DNA of 35,601 nucleotides from a virus: IMG/VR virus record IMGVR_UViG_3300032267_001715, positions 1 to 35,601 of that record; one strand, given 5' to 3'. This document shows, in pieces, positions 12,295 to 20,179 of the stretch. Positions within the stretch are counted from its first letter, which is position 1, and each line of letters starts with the position of its first letter. The notes under the pieces are model-generated. The model was not told where the DNA came from. It did no database searches and saw only the letters and a list, made by a program, of their open reading frames with translations. The position numbers and the translations under genes are program-made.

Positions 12295-13833
12295 CTACGT
12301 TTTCGTTGCTCCGCCGCCAAGGCTCATGCCTGTCAATCGCTCAACTTCTCGGTTCAACTCTGCGATTCGGCGATTGTGAGCCTCAAGCTCTCCTCGCCAA
12401 TCACTCATTTCGCCTTGGTTCTTGTTGATCTTCTCTTCAATTTCTTTCTTTTTGCCATCTAATCGGAAAATATCCCGATCCAAATCCTCCTTTTGCTTCA
12501 TCTTGTCCCTCTTGGCGATCTCCACGCCGGCAAGGGTATGGGCATGATCTTCTCGCTCCGTCTCTAACTCGGAAATCATTTTTGAAACCTCTGAGGCCTG
12601 CTCGGACTGATGCTCAAATTCTGAGATCAGACCCTTCAGCTTCAATATTTGTTCTGGCGTCAATTGTTTTGGTTGGGCAGGTTCTGCTTCTGTCGTTGCT
12701 GCTGCCATTGCGACAAAAGTTTCGGTTTCATCTTCTTCTTCGCAATAGGCTTCCAAATCTTCTTCTTCTTGAAACATTTCGGACGGTTCGTATGGTTCGC
12801 TTCCGTCCCAATTTTTGTTCATTTTGGCAACAATTGAATCGTCAAGAAAACTTGCGAGAACCTTGATCCGCTTTACTCCTTTCGGAGTCAATTTGTAGCC
12901 AAGCAAGGTTTCTGAAAGTTTGCCGTGAAATATTCTCTCAACATATCCCTCATTGTAGAGAGCCATCCAAAGCGCTCTCATCGCGCCTTCCTTGCTTTTA
13001 TAGGCTTTTCCTTTTTGGATGTAGCCTTTGATGTTCAAGTTTTCAACTATGGAAGTTGAAATAGTTGTTCTTTTTGCAAAACCATTTTCTGCAACAAAGC
13101 TTATGGCAACCAAAGCTCTGTCAAGAATGAACTGTTCAGAGCCAATGGCAGCGTCTCCCGATTCGGGCGAATCAACAAGAGGCGTTATGTCCAAGTTGCA
13201 GATCTTGTCAAAAGTCTGAGCCACCAACACTTGGGCTTGATTCTCCAAAACGTGTTGTGAGACTTGCAAGTTTTCTGAAACTTGATCCTTGTTTGCAAAC
13301 TCCAAGGATTTCTGCGTTACAGGCTCCGACTCCTCGGGCTTTGGCGTAACGGGCTTTTCGGGAGCAGCCACGGGCTTAGGGCCGATCCTTGGCAGAACAG
13401 GCGCCGGCGGCGAGTTTGTGGCTCTTTCATAGACCGCAGTCAGGATAGAGCGCTCTTCGGGTTCCATTCTTGATCCTACTCGGAAAGAATGGTTGAGCCG
13501 CAGGGTGTTTGGATGGATACTTCTGAGCGATTCGTAGACCCCTTCGCAGTCAATGGCCGCCGGCGGTATGAGAATGTACTCATAGCATGTGTCATTGCTG
13601 CCGGGCTTGCATCGGATTTTCACGCCCGCCACACCACCAACGTACTCAATGCGAATGGCTCTGAATTTCTCGGCTCCCTTTTTTCTGGTCTGCCAAGCAT
13701 TCTTCAGAATCCAATTTCCTCTGTCGTGTTTTGTTTCTTCAAGAATCCACCTCACCATTGATAAAGTGGGATTGATGACTTTCTTTTCAGAAAGTCCCAT
13801 CGGAATCTTGTCAAACTTCAAGTTGAAGAGCAT
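12295..13833 (-). CDS. large protein with predicted winged-helix-like centre and C-terminal coiled coil
   Basis: A 512-residue protein of unknown family. Residues 1-150 are a compact domain with a Cys-containing core (IRCKPGSNDTCYEY). A Pro/Glu-rich linker follows (VLPRIGPKPVAAPEKPVTPK). A region near 230-330 (ALVAISFVAENGF, then LWMALYNEGYVER and YKLTPKGVKRI) has the helix-helix-wing look of a winged-helix DNA-binding domain. After an acidic stretch the last 100 residues form a long coiled coil, ending in a Gly-rich tail. The ATG at 13833 follows AAAGGGAAA. It lies between the ParB-like gene and its truncated paralog and may be the DNA-binding or bridging partner in that operon. Confidence 0.7.
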   Translation of the reverse strand: MLFNLKFDKIPMGLSEKKVINPTLSMVRWILEETKHDRGNWILKNAWQTRKKGAEKFRAIRIEYVGGVAGVKIRCKPGSNDTCYEYILIPPAAIDCEGVYESLRSIHPNTLRLNHSFRVGSRMEPEERSILTAVYERATNSPPAPVLPRIGPKPVAAPEKPVTPKPEESEPVTQKSLEFANKDQVSENLQVSQHVLENQAQVLVAQTFDKICNLDITPLVDSPESGDAAIGSEQFILDRALVAISFVAENGFAKRTTISTSIVENLNIKGYIQKGKAYKSKEGAMRALWMALYNEGYVERIFHGKLSETLLGYKLTPKGVKRIKVLASFLDDSIVAKMNKNWDGSEPYEPSEMFQEEEDLEAYCEEEDETETFVAMAAATTEAEPAQPKQLTPEQILKLKGLISEFEHQSEQASEVSKMISELETEREDHAHTLAGVEIAKRDKMKQKEDLDRDIFRLDGKKKEIEEKINKNQGEMSDWRGELEAHNRRIAELNREVERLTGMSLGGGATKT

Positions 13834-13886
13834 TGGTTTCCCTTTCGCGTGAGCAAGTGGGTGGCGTGAAAGATGAGACAAAAAGA

Positions 13887-14918
13887 CTACTTGCTTTCCT
13901 TCTGAGGAACCTTCCAGCCCGCCTCCCAATCAAACAAATCCTTGTCCCGCTCAAGAAGCTTGCTGACGGTCTTGCCGTGGATGTAGTGATGCACAGCCGA
14001 AAGCGTCTTTCTGTAGAGGCTCAACCTCGTCGTCCCCTTTGAGAATTTTGCTTGCTGATGCAGCAATTTGGCCGGATCGTCCTTGCTGGTAAACAGAACA
14101 TCCGCAAACCGCCGGATGAACCCTTCCATCTGATCCGGTCCGTACCACAAAGTTGCTTTCAGGAAAGCCGCAATCACATCGCTGCGATGACCCGGGCAGA
14201 TTTTCACAATCCACTCAATTGTGGGTCCGTGCTGCTTTGCAAACTCCAGATAATCAGACTGACTGAAGCGAGCCGACATCCTCGTCTCAGATGCCCCTCT
14301 CATAGCCGCCCGACAAACCGCCGGCAGCTTGCATCCGATGTTGTTGTGCAACTGCTGTTCAATCTGGACAGTCACGCTCCTAGAGGCTCCGGTGTCCTCG
14401 TCCAAGCGGGCATTGACGAGCGTATTGAAGGTGAAATAGAGCCTCTGGGGCTTGCCACACTGGATCAACGCACTTATGCGGTGTTGGCCGTTGTGCAGCT
14501 TGGCGTTGTAGTCAATGGCAATGCTCTGGGAATTGTCGTGCCACCGCCCATTTCCCATATCGTTGGCGTAGCGGTCAATGCGGTCTTGCATGATCCGTTT
14601 GCGGGGGTTTTCGTTCGCGGCCAAAAGTTCTCGTGCCATCTCAGGCGAAACGAGAACAAATTCGCTGTATTGGCGGTCCGCTTTCACGTTGTGGAACCAA
14701 GGCTTGCCACTCTTCGCAGCCTCACTCAGATAGTGAAGTTGGTTTTGACGAGCTTCTTCCTCATTGGTCTGCATGGCCTTGCGTTCCGAAACTGTCCCGC
14801 CCTTGATTTTTGGGATGCTGTGCTGCATACCCGTTGCCTCATTGGCAGAAAAACCAAGCTTTTTGAGACGCTGGAAGATCGCTTCGGTCGTGTCGTTTGA
14901 TGTGTTTGCGAGGGTCAT
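13887..14918 (-). CDS. ParB-like nuclease/CTPase-fold domain protein
   Basis: A 343-residue protein. The region RIDRYANDMGNGRWHDN, then IAIDYNAKLHNGQHRISALI, matches the ParB/Srx-like domain of plasmid and phage proteins, in which a (D/N)GQHR motif follows a helix describing the set of exclusions. The C-terminal 120 residues form an alpha-helical domain ending KDLFDWEAGWKVP, duplicated in the downstream gene at 11796. The ATG at 14918 has GGAG six bases upstream; the in-frame TTG at 14930 carries that same GGAG inside its second codon. GC content is near 55%, unlike neighbours. It is the first gene of a four-gene minus-strand operon. A regulatory or nuclease role is more likely than true chromosome partition, since no ParA or parS is seen. 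Confidence 0.75.
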   Translation of the reverse strand: MTLANTSNDTTEAIFQRLKKLGFSANEATGMQHSIPKIKGGTVSERKAMQTNEEEARQNQLHYLSEAAKSGKPWFHNVKADRQYSEFVLVSPEMARELLAANENPRKRIMQDRIDRYANDMGNGRWHDNSQSIAIDYNAKLHNGQHRISALIQCGKPQRLYFTFNTLVNARLDEDTGASRSVTVQIEQQLHNNIGCKLPAVCRAAMRGASETRMSARFSQSDYLEFAKQHGPTIEWIVKICPGHRSDVIAAFLKATLWYGPDQMEGFIRRFADVLFTSKDDPAKLLHQQAKFSKGTTRLSLYRKTLSAVHHYIHGKTVSKLLERDKDLFDWEAGWKVPQKESK

Positions 14919-15075
14919 GAGAGACTCCAAGGTTGGTGAGGTCGTTTTCTGCGTGCTACAGAGGGTATACGCGGAAAATCCTAATCGTCAAGTATGACTT
15001 CCCAAAAAAAGAGGTCGGAGGCTTCAAAATACGCTGAAAACCGGCAAAAACCACTCAAGAAAGCTTACGAGAATT

Positions 15076-15825
15076 TCAGTAAACTTGCAGTTGGAGGTTG
15101 TCTGAGATATACTTGGCCTCCCCGAACTCTAGTTCAAACCAGACGTTGTAAATGCCGCAATCCATCCCAAGATCTTCTGTGTCCAAGAAAAAGTAGCCTT
15201 CGGAGTCTCTTCTGTGCTCCACAACTCCGTTCTCAACGACCATACGAAGGTCTTTTTCCTTCGGTACGCATTCGCCGCATTCCTTCTCAATGAAAATCCG
15301 CACGGGGCTTGATATGGCAAGGTTCGCGTAATATCTTTGAAGATCGCTTACGTTTGGCACATTTGGAACCACCTCCACAGTGATCCACCTTCTTTCTCCT
15401 TGCCGAATTCTGTTTGGTCTGAATCCGTAGGAGAAATCGTAAACTATTGGCATGTCTGATGCGAACCACAAATCGGAAATTATCCGAAATTCGTTCGTAA
15501 CCGTTCCGGCTTGACTTGCGCTGAAGTTTACATACCAAACGTCAATGTAGTTTCCAATCGGGTAGACCATATCCTCAACGTACACAGACACCTTATACTG
15601 ACCGCCAAATGGGTCTGTTACGATCTCTATGTCTGCCGGCCCAATAGTTGCAACAAGTCTTCTGCCTTCTGGATTGTCTTCGGTAGCGCACGTTGAATCT
15701 AGTTGGTATATTTCAACTTTTTCAACGCTGTCGGCATTTTGCCTATGGTTAGAGTTGTACGTAAAAAGCCTTAGGTTAAGCGTATCACCTACAACTGGAT
15801 TTTGATTTCTTTCCTTTTCGGCCAT
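15076..15825 (-). CDS. probable virion structural protein, beta-rich
   Basis: A 249-residue protein without recognised family. The sequence alternates hydrophobic and polar residues with many Val, Tyr and Asp, typical of beta-sandwich virion proteins (for example RRWITVEVVPNVPNV and FELEFGEAKYISDNL). A pair of cysteines (ECGEC) lies near residue 185. The ATG follows AGAGGTAAAG and sits 9 bases after the stop of the gp51-like reading frame, so it belongs to the gp26/gp51 operon. In T4 the genes after 51 encode baseplate hub parts, which makes a tail or baseplate role reasonable. Downstream, 14931-15075 holds no gene and no clear terminator. Confidence 0.6.
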   Translation of the reverse strand: MAEKERNQNPVVGDTLNLRLFTYNSNHRQNADSVEKVEIYQLDSTCATEDNPEGRRLVATIGPADIEIVTDPFGGQYKVSVYVEDMVYPIGNYIDVWYVNFSASQAGTVTNEFRIISDLWFASDMPIVYDFSYGFRPNRIRQGERRWITVEVVPNVPNVSDLQRYYANLAISSPVRIFIEKECGECVPKEKDLRMVVENGVVEHRRDSEGYFFLDTEDLGMDCGIYNVWFELEFGEAKYISDNLQLQVY

Positions 15826-15834
15826 CTTTACCTC

Positions 15835-16068
15835 TTACTTCTTGGCTTTCCTTCTGGCAGCTTCCATTGCTTCATTTTCCTTGTCCTTTTGTTGAATGAA
15901 TCTACTAATGATCCATTTTCTTTCATTTATGGGCAAGGACATGAATTGCTCTCTACTTTGGCGCAAATGATAGAGAAAGAAAAAGAACTCCTCCATCAAG
16001 TTGCTCCATAGTTCTAGGCTTGCGTCTTCAATGTCGTAGTTTTCTTTCGCCTTGCCCGTGGGAAGAAA
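15835..16068 (-). CDS. 51: gp51-like tail chaperone segment in the -1 frame (frameshift extension of gp26-like protein)
   Basis: In the -1 frame relative to the gp26-like gene there is an open stretch of 77 codons. It has LELWSNLMEEFFFFLYHL, then LPINERKWIISRFIQQ, and a Lys/Ala/Glu-rich tail ending ARRKAKK. This resembles the short helical C-terminal part of tail-assembly chaperones. It can be made in two ways: by -1 slippage at AAATTTT (giving a fusion of about 427 residues), or from an internal ATG at 15996 with GGAG seven bases upstream (53 residues). The arrangement mirrors the G/GT pair of other tailed phages. Because it is shorter than T4 gp51 (249), the gp51 name rests on position and helical character, not on clear identity. 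Confidence 0.6.
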   Translation of the reverse strand, partial: FLPTGKAKENYDIEDASLELWSNLMEEFFFFLYHLRQSREQFMSLPINERKWIISRFIQQKDKENEAMEAARRKAKK

Positions 16069-17117
16069 AAATTTGACTCTAGTGGTAGTTCAACCTCAAA
16101 ATCTCTAAGCGTATATGGGTTTGTTATTGAAACCTTCGTATCTACACCAAAAGGAGGTTCGTTTACAACCGTTCGCAAATAAGCAACGTCTTGTATTGGT
16201 AATTTTTTCAAGAGCATCTGAATTTCAAGCTTATCCGTTAGACCTTCAACTTCTTCTATCAAGTGAGCCGTACGATAAATAAGCGTATCGTCCGCCTGAC
16301 TGCTCAGGTCAAAGTTCTTTGCGCGACGTTCGCGATAATCTTGAATCAACTGTTCGTCCTTGCCAACGGCCAATCTATATTGGAATCTATAGCCTGTTGA
16401 TGGTAACGTGTCCGTAAGGTTTTCTGGGCCAAACTCAGGACCGCACTGATCAACGTAGAGATCGTTAAGATTTATGGTTGTTGCAAAAGTCTGATCAGAA
16501 TCTGGATCTCTTATTTCAACGTCATACTCTGGAGTGTATGATATGCCGCGAAGATAGATCAACATGTATGTTCTGTCTTGAGTCAAGAAGTTTGAAGAAT
16601 CATAATTTTCTCGCATGCAACGGTTGAAAATCATATTGATGGCTTGACCCTTCTTAACAAATCTTGGAGTCGCCAATATTTCTTCTTCTTCTCCTGTCAT
16701 AGGACGAAGATGTATTACTCCATTTGTAGGTCCATCTTCGCCATTATAGAACTTGCCCTTAGAAGGCAGTTCAATTGGCTCGTAAACCATGTTTCCTTTG
16801 GTTCCGATCCCAGCAATCAACTCCTCTAGCTTTCCACTGCCGGTTACGCGCATTTCAGGAGCGGCAGTTCTTTCTTTCTGTGCTGATTGTCTCTTGGCAG
16901 CAACTGCTTGCTTGAATATCTCGGGGACGTTACCGCTCACCTGAACCCCAGCCTCTGGATTAAGTCCGGGATTCTGAAGCTCTTCTTCCACGTTCTCAGA
17001 AACCCTTTTCCTCATTGCGGCCATCTCTGACAGTTGCTCTGCCGCATTTGAATCCCCATCATTGATTTCGCTTTGAGATACTGACCTCTTTTGTGGTCTG
17101 AACGCGTCGTCGGCCAT
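16014..17117 (-). CDS. 26: gp26-like baseplate/tail assembly chaperone
   Basis: A 367-residue protein. The first 110 residues are charged and probably disordered. The rest contains ELPSKGKFYNGED, IHLRPMTGEEEEILATPRF and GQAINMIFNRCM, which match the T4 gp26 baseplate family core. The T4 protein is shorter (208), so the extension is N-terminal. The ATG at 17117 has AAGGAGAA seven bases upstream; a longer in-frame start at 17168 overlaps the divergent gene. Near its end an AAATTTT heptamer could shift ribosomes into the gp51-like frame. It is thought to act in assembly around the tape measure rather than remain in the particle. Confidence 0.8.
   Translation of the reverse strand: MADDAFRPQKRSVSQSEINDGDSNAAEQLSEMAAMRKRVSENVEEELQNPGLNPEAGVQVSGNVPEIFKQAVAAKRQSAQKERTAAPEMRVTGSGKLEELIAGIGTKGNMVYEPIELPSKGKFYNGEDGPTNGVIHLRPMTGEEEEILATPRFVKKGQAINMIFNRCMRENYDSSNFLTQDRTYMLIYLRGISYTPEYDVEIRDPDSDQTFATTINLNDLYVDQCGPEFGPENLTDTLPSTGYRFQYRLAVGKDEQLIQDYRERRAKNFDLSSQADDTLIYRTAHLIEEVEGLTDKLEIQMLLKKLPIQDVAYLRTVVNEPPFGVDTKVSITNPYTLRDFEVELPLESNFFFPRARRKKTTTLKTQA
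16068..16074 (-). promoter_or_regulatory. -1 ribosomal frameshift slippery heptamer A_AAT_TTT
   Basis: In the gp26-like frame the codons read TCA AAT TTT, so the heptamer A AAT TTT fits the canonical X XXY YYZ rule. Slippage re-pairs to AAA TTT and continues 77 codons in the gp51-like frame, past the normal gp26 stop at 16014. No stimulatory structure was assessed. Confidence 0.6.
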
Positions 17118-17148
17118 ATTCTTCTCCTTTATTTTTGCCTTGTTGATT

Positions 17149-17156
17149 CTAATAGA
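17149..17156 (+). promoter_or_regulatory. possible late-type promoter CTAATAGA, leaderless arrangement
   Basis: CTAATAGA ends four bases before the ATG at 17161. The sequence match is weak; support comes from position and the absence of a ribosome site. Confidence 0.25.
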
Positions 17157-17160
17157 GTGT

Positions 17161-17523
17161 ATGAACATAAATATTCAAAACGTTGAGGACGTAATTTTTT
17201 ATGATCCCGAAGTGTGGAGGAAACTGCCAGATCTGGCGCACCTTAGAGATCAATGGAGAATGAGCAAAATATCTCCGGTTTTAAGAGCCATGGGAAAAAA
17301 AGCCCTGCTTGATTTTCTAAAGATCTCAAAAAACACACACGAAAAGGCACTATCTCTTCACTTTGGCCAATCAGTTACTATAGATAGAATTGATAGGAAT
17401 CTTGTAAAGAACCTTGAAATTTCTATAAGCGAAGAAGATTTCATGATGGAATCCGACGAGTCATACACAGGACTCAGTGCCTATAGAAAAGAAGATAAGC
17501 TCTACATAACATTTTGGAGATAG
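17161..17523 (+). CDS. conserved-looking phage protein of unknown function
   Basis: A 120-residue soluble protein, with a hydrophilic N-terminal half containing WRKLPDLAHLRDQWRMS and a C-terminal half of mixed helix and strand ending YRKEDKLYITFWR. No motif recognised. The ATG at 17161 (MNINIQNVED) is favoured over one at 17140, which lies beyond the putative promoter. It opens a five-gene plus-strand run (to 18952) divergent from the gp26 operon, and the next gene's ATG lies just after its stop. Confidence 0.65.
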   Translation: MNINIQNVEDVIFYDPEVWRKLPDLAHLRDQWRMSKISPVLRAMGKKALLDFLKISKNTHEKALSLHFGQSVTIDRIDRNLVKNLEISISEEDFMMESDESYTGLSAYRKEDKLYITFWR

Positions 17524-17525
17524 TG

Positions 17526-17846
17526 ATGGATATTTCTTCCTTGTTGTTTTTTTCTGTTTCTGTTATAGGACTCACAAACATAGTCGTTGACCCAGCTACA
17601 ATAATGCAGCCAGTTAGGGATTTTATAGAAAAGAAATGTCCTTCTTGGTTAAACAAAATGGTGTCTTGTTATCAATGCTTTGGAACATGGGCTGGATTTC
17701 TATGTGGATATGTCATCGTCAGCAACAAGCCTGAAATAGTATTTTTTTGTGGAATGGCCGGTAGTTTTCTCGCCACCGCATCTGCCACATATATGAACTA
17801 TCTTGAGGCACAAAGTATAATAGGCATGGAGGAAGATGAGCGGTAA
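17526..17846 (+). CDS. small membrane protein with CxxC motif (DUF1360-like)
   Basis: A 106-residue protein with hydrophobic segments at about 4-20, 54-66 and 72-88. A central VSCYQCFGTWAGF carries C48 and C51. The CxxC followed by F-x-x-W is reminiscent of the DUF1360 family of small bacterial and phage membrane proteins. The ATG at 17526 has GGAG about eight bases upstream, in the end of the previous gene, and its stop overlaps the next gene by 11 bases. Function unknown. Confidence 0.6.
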   Translation: MDISSLLFFSVSVIGLTNIVVDPATIMQPVRDFIEKKCPSWLNKMVSCYQCFGTWAGFLCGYVIVSNKPEIVFFCGMAGSFLATASATYMNYLEAQSIIGMEEDER

Positions 17847-18141
17847 ATACATCCTTCTTTGTCAATACTGTAATTGGAAAAAAATAACAGACTTAAAAGA
17901 CGTTGATCTTCATGAGCTTAAAAATGATACTTTGAGCAACAGAAAGTTTAGATGCCCAAAATGCGGCAGAGCAGTTTGTCCGAGAAGCATAAAAGATCCT
18001 CAAAGCGAATTGGACAATAAGCTAGAGGGCGAAAAAATCAAAGAAGATAACCAAAGATGGATCAAAGAAAGTTTTCGTTTTCAAGATGAATTTCTAGAAG
18101 AGAGGAAGAATGCAGAGCGAGAAGAAAATCAGCCTAACTGA
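17836..18141 (+). CDS. zinc-ribbon protein
   Basis: A 101-residue protein with CQYC (C9, C12) and CPKC (C40, C43) plus C48, consistent with one zinc ribbon in the first half. A charged helical tail (KEDNQRWIKESFRFQDEF) makes up the second half. It overlaps both neighbours, by 11 bases upstream and 32 downstream, so the three are probably translated from one message. Zinc ribbons of this size often contact nucleic acid or RNA polymerase; no specific role can be assigned. Confidence 0.7.
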   Translation: MSGKYILLCQYCNWKKITDLKDVDLHELKNDTLSNRKFRCPKCGRAVCPRSIKDPQSELDNKLEGEKIKEDNQRWIKESFRFQDEFLEERKNAEREENQPN

Positions 18142-18496
18142 TGTTAAAAGAGCCTTGAAAGATTCAAGATTTAGACTAACCCTTCCAAAAGAAATGGAAA
18201 GAGAGGTTGAGGAATTTCTCAACAACCCGGGATGTTCCTGCCACATACCTCTGTACAGAAAAATAATTAAGGATTGTAAAGAGCAACTTCAAAAATACTA
18301 TCCAAACCTTGAAGTTCCTTCTCAAGATGAAGAGCTAAGAAGATTAGCTGAAAACAATTGGTCAGTGATAAATTGTCATGTTGATGAACTGGAGAAAAGA
18401 CTAAGCAAACTTGGCCCCGGAAGAAAACAGTTGGACGTAGCCAGATGGGAAGATCAAGTAACTGTAGTTGTCAATGAATTGGATGTCATTTTTTAG
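18110..18496 (+). CDS. phage protein of unknown function
   Basis: A 128-residue, mostly helical protein with a cysteine-containing turn (NPGCSCHIPLYRKII) near residue 40 and the ending GPGRKQLDVARWEDQ, then VTVVVNELDVIF. The ATG follows AGAGGAAG inside the previous gene. The length and strong end of the coding frame support a real gene; no family is recognised with confidence. Confidence 0.65.
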   Translation: MQSEKKISLTDVKRALKDSRFRLTLPKEMEREVEEFLNNPGCSCHIPLYRKIIKDCKEQLQKYYPNLEVPSQDEELRRLAENNWSVINCHVDELEKRLSKLGPGRKQLDVARWEDQVTVVVNELDVIF

Positions 18497-18507
18497 TCAG
18501 TTTTTCA

Positions 18508-18515
18508 TATATACC
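18508..18515 (+). promoter_or_regulatory. late-type promoter octamer TATATACC with short leader
   Basis: TATATACC lies 29 bases before the ATG at 18545, giving a leader of about 24 bases that contains GGAG. This is the Shine-Dalgarno-bearing version, unlike the leaderless ones. The same octamer recurs at 29503. Confidence 0.35.
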
Positions 18516-18544
18516 ATGTTACTCTGGCATGATGGAGCTTAAAA

Positions 18545-18952
18545 ATGATCGGTTTTCAAAAGTTTGTAGATCTGAAAGAAAATATAGAATCTGAGGCTCC
18601 TTCTTCGGAATTAGAGCTCAAAAGTTCTGCTGAGAAAATTGCTGAAATGTTTGGGGGATCAAGCAACACTGACTTCCGTCCAAACCAACATGGAGTAATT
18701 ACAATTCAAATCAAAAACAGATTGGGAGGAGCCACTGCGGTCTACTTCAGCATGGGGCCGAATGGCGTAGAAGCCGATACAATGCATTTTACTAAGCAAT
18801 TGATAAATGGAGCTTATGTGACCGGAGATTTTGCTAGCGCAAGAGACTGGATATCACACATGAAGCTGTCAGGCTATGACGTTTCTAAAGGCAAATTTAG
18901 ACTGAGTATGAACATGCAAGAGTTAGAAGACCATCTGTTCAGACATGTTTGA
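18545..18952 (+). CDS. protein with capsid-targeting-like N-terminus, unknown function
   Basis: A 135-residue protein beginning MIGFQKFVDLKEN, the same pattern as the other packaged-protein candidates, with a possible prohead-protease site LKE|N. Residues 15-35 are Ser/Glu-rich. Residues 45-135 form a compact alpha/beta domain, with ITIQIKNRLGG and AVYFSMGPNGVEAD strands and helices around ARDWISHMKL and MQELEDHLF. GGAG lies seven bases before the ATG. It ends overlapping a convergent gene by 14 bases. Packaging in the head is inferred from the N-terminus only. Confidence 0.7.
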   Translation: MIGFQKFVDLKENIESEAPSSELELKSSAEKIAEMFGGSSNTDFRPNQHGVITIQIKNRLGGATAVYFSMGPNGVEADTMHFTKQLINGAYVTGDFASARDWISHMKLSGYDVSKGKFRLSMNMQELEDHLFRHV

Positions 18953-19208
18953 TAGGCTCTTTATGTTGCACATCAAAGCCAATACACCCCCAGAACTCAT
19001 CGCGCCAGCTAGAAATAATTACTGAGCATTCTTCTATAGCTCTAGTTGTGTAGACATTGCGATCATTGCATCTTTCTACAACTTTCTTATTTTCTTCTTT
19101 TATCTCTTCGCATATTTTTCTGGCTTGGACAAGACTCCGAGCCTCTACTTCCCTAATTTCTTCTTGGAAGCATCCTTTGTGGCGAACTGAAATTTTGAAT
19201 TTTGCCAA
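18939..19208 (-). CDS. small protein of unknown function, TTG start
   Basis: An 89-residue protein, basic and helical (ARKICEEIKEENKKVVERC), with a strand-like N-terminus (KFKISVRHKGCFQEE) and a cluster of Cys residues. The start is TTG at 19208 with AAGGAGG five bases upstream, one of three TTG starts in this window with a near-perfect ribosome site. The end overlaps the convergent gene at 18952. No family recognised. Confidence 0.6.
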   Translation of the reverse strand: MAKFKISVRHKGCFQEEIREVEARSLVQARKICEEIKEENKKVVERCNDRNVYTTRAIEECSVIISSWRDEFWGCIGFDVQHKEPIKHV

Positions 19209-19243
19209 TGCAACCTCCTTGTGTGCACCTATTATCTATCTAA

Positions 19244-20179
19244 TTAGGAAACTGTTTTCGCTCCTATAAAAACAGTCTTTTTCCTAATTTCATCTATGTT
19301 GGCAATCATTTTTTTTGGATACCTATAGTATTTGTTTATTTCAACCGGATTGTTATCTGTGTTTAGTCTTCTTTTGCCTATTATTATTGCATTTTCATAC
19401 ATGTGCTTTGCTTTTTCGTACTTTACTTGTTTATAGAACATATCTCCAAGAAGGCACCAAAATTCGGCAAAATTTGGATAAAAAGCAATGCAAGTCAAAA
19501 TGTTTTTTGCTGCTTCTTCAAGCTTTCCTTGATAAAGCTGAACTTTTGCCATGTTGTATCTAACCATAATGCTAGACATTGATAGCCTTTCATCCATTGC
19601 CAAATATTGCAAAGCAAAAGACATGAATTCCTGCACCTTCATAGCGCCCAAATAAGAAAAAGCCATGTAGTAATATGGCTCTGGAGATGTAGGTTTTTTC
19701 TTGAGCCATCCTTTGCAGATTTCTATTTTTTCTATGCTGCAATCTGGCTCTTGATCTGCAATTATCACTATGTTTGGATTGCACTCGGCGTCTTCGTCCG
19801 TTATAGATTCATAGATTGGATTTTCAAACTTTTTATCTACCCAGAATCTTATTTCTTTGGTTAATATTCCACTTTGTAAGACAAAAAAATGAGTGGATTT
19901 TTTTAGCTCCCTTATTTCTTCATGACCTTTCAATAAAACTTCCCAAGGATGCAGATACATATTCAGACCATCGCGCACGAGGCCGTTTCTTATAGATGAA
20001 AAATCTTCGTTTGCTTTTACATTTACAATTTCCGCACCGTACTCGGAGCATATTTTGGAGGTTTTATCTGTTGAACCTAAATCTCCGATCAATATATCAA
20101 ATCCTAAATCCTTAACAGATTCAAGGGTTTTTCTTATTGTCTTTTCATTGTTTTTTATCAATATTTGAAGCGTCGGCAT
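19244..20179 (-). CDS. family 2 glycosyltransferase with C-terminal TPR region
   Basis: A 311-residue protein. Residues 1-100 resemble a GT-A glycosyltransferase family 2 domain: an N-terminal strand, ILIGDLGSTDKTSKI (30-44) for nucleotide-sugar binding, then a short acceptor region. Residues 165-290 hold repeated helix pairs with PYYYMAFSYLG, MVRYNMAKVQLYQGKLEEA and FWCLLGDMFYKQ, typical of tetratricopeptide repeats. The canonical DxD is not obvious. The protein may glycosylate DNA, virion protein or host surface sugar. AAGGG lies upstream of the ATG. Its start overlaps the preceding small gene. Confidence 0.75.
   Translation of the reverse strand: MPTLQILIKNNEKTIRKTLESVKDLGFDILIGDLGSTDKTSKICSEYGAEIVNVKANEDFSSIRNGLVRDGLNMYLHPWEVLLKGHEEIRELKKSTHFFVLQSGILTKEIRFWVDKKFENPIYESITDEDAECNPNIVIIADQEPDCSIEKIEICKGWLKKKPTSPEPYYYMAFSYLGAMKVQEFMSFALQYLAMDERLSMSSIMVRYNMAKVQLYQGKLEEAAKNILTCIAFYPNFAEFWCLLGDMFYKQVKYEKAKHMYENAIIIGKRRLNTDNNPVEINKYYRYPKKMIANIDEIRKKTVFIGAKTVS

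Noticed and set aside
14052-14900. 282-codon plus-strand open frame across the ParB-like gene
   Set aside because: It is the complement of a gene with a clear ribosome site, (D/N)GQHR motif and operon context; long shadow frames are expected at 55% GC, and the protein has no recognisable motif.
14931-15075. Terminator or attachment site beside the ParB-like operon
   Set aside because: Only a weak 6-bp stem with an A-rich loop is present near 14997; no direct repeat marking the island borders was seen.
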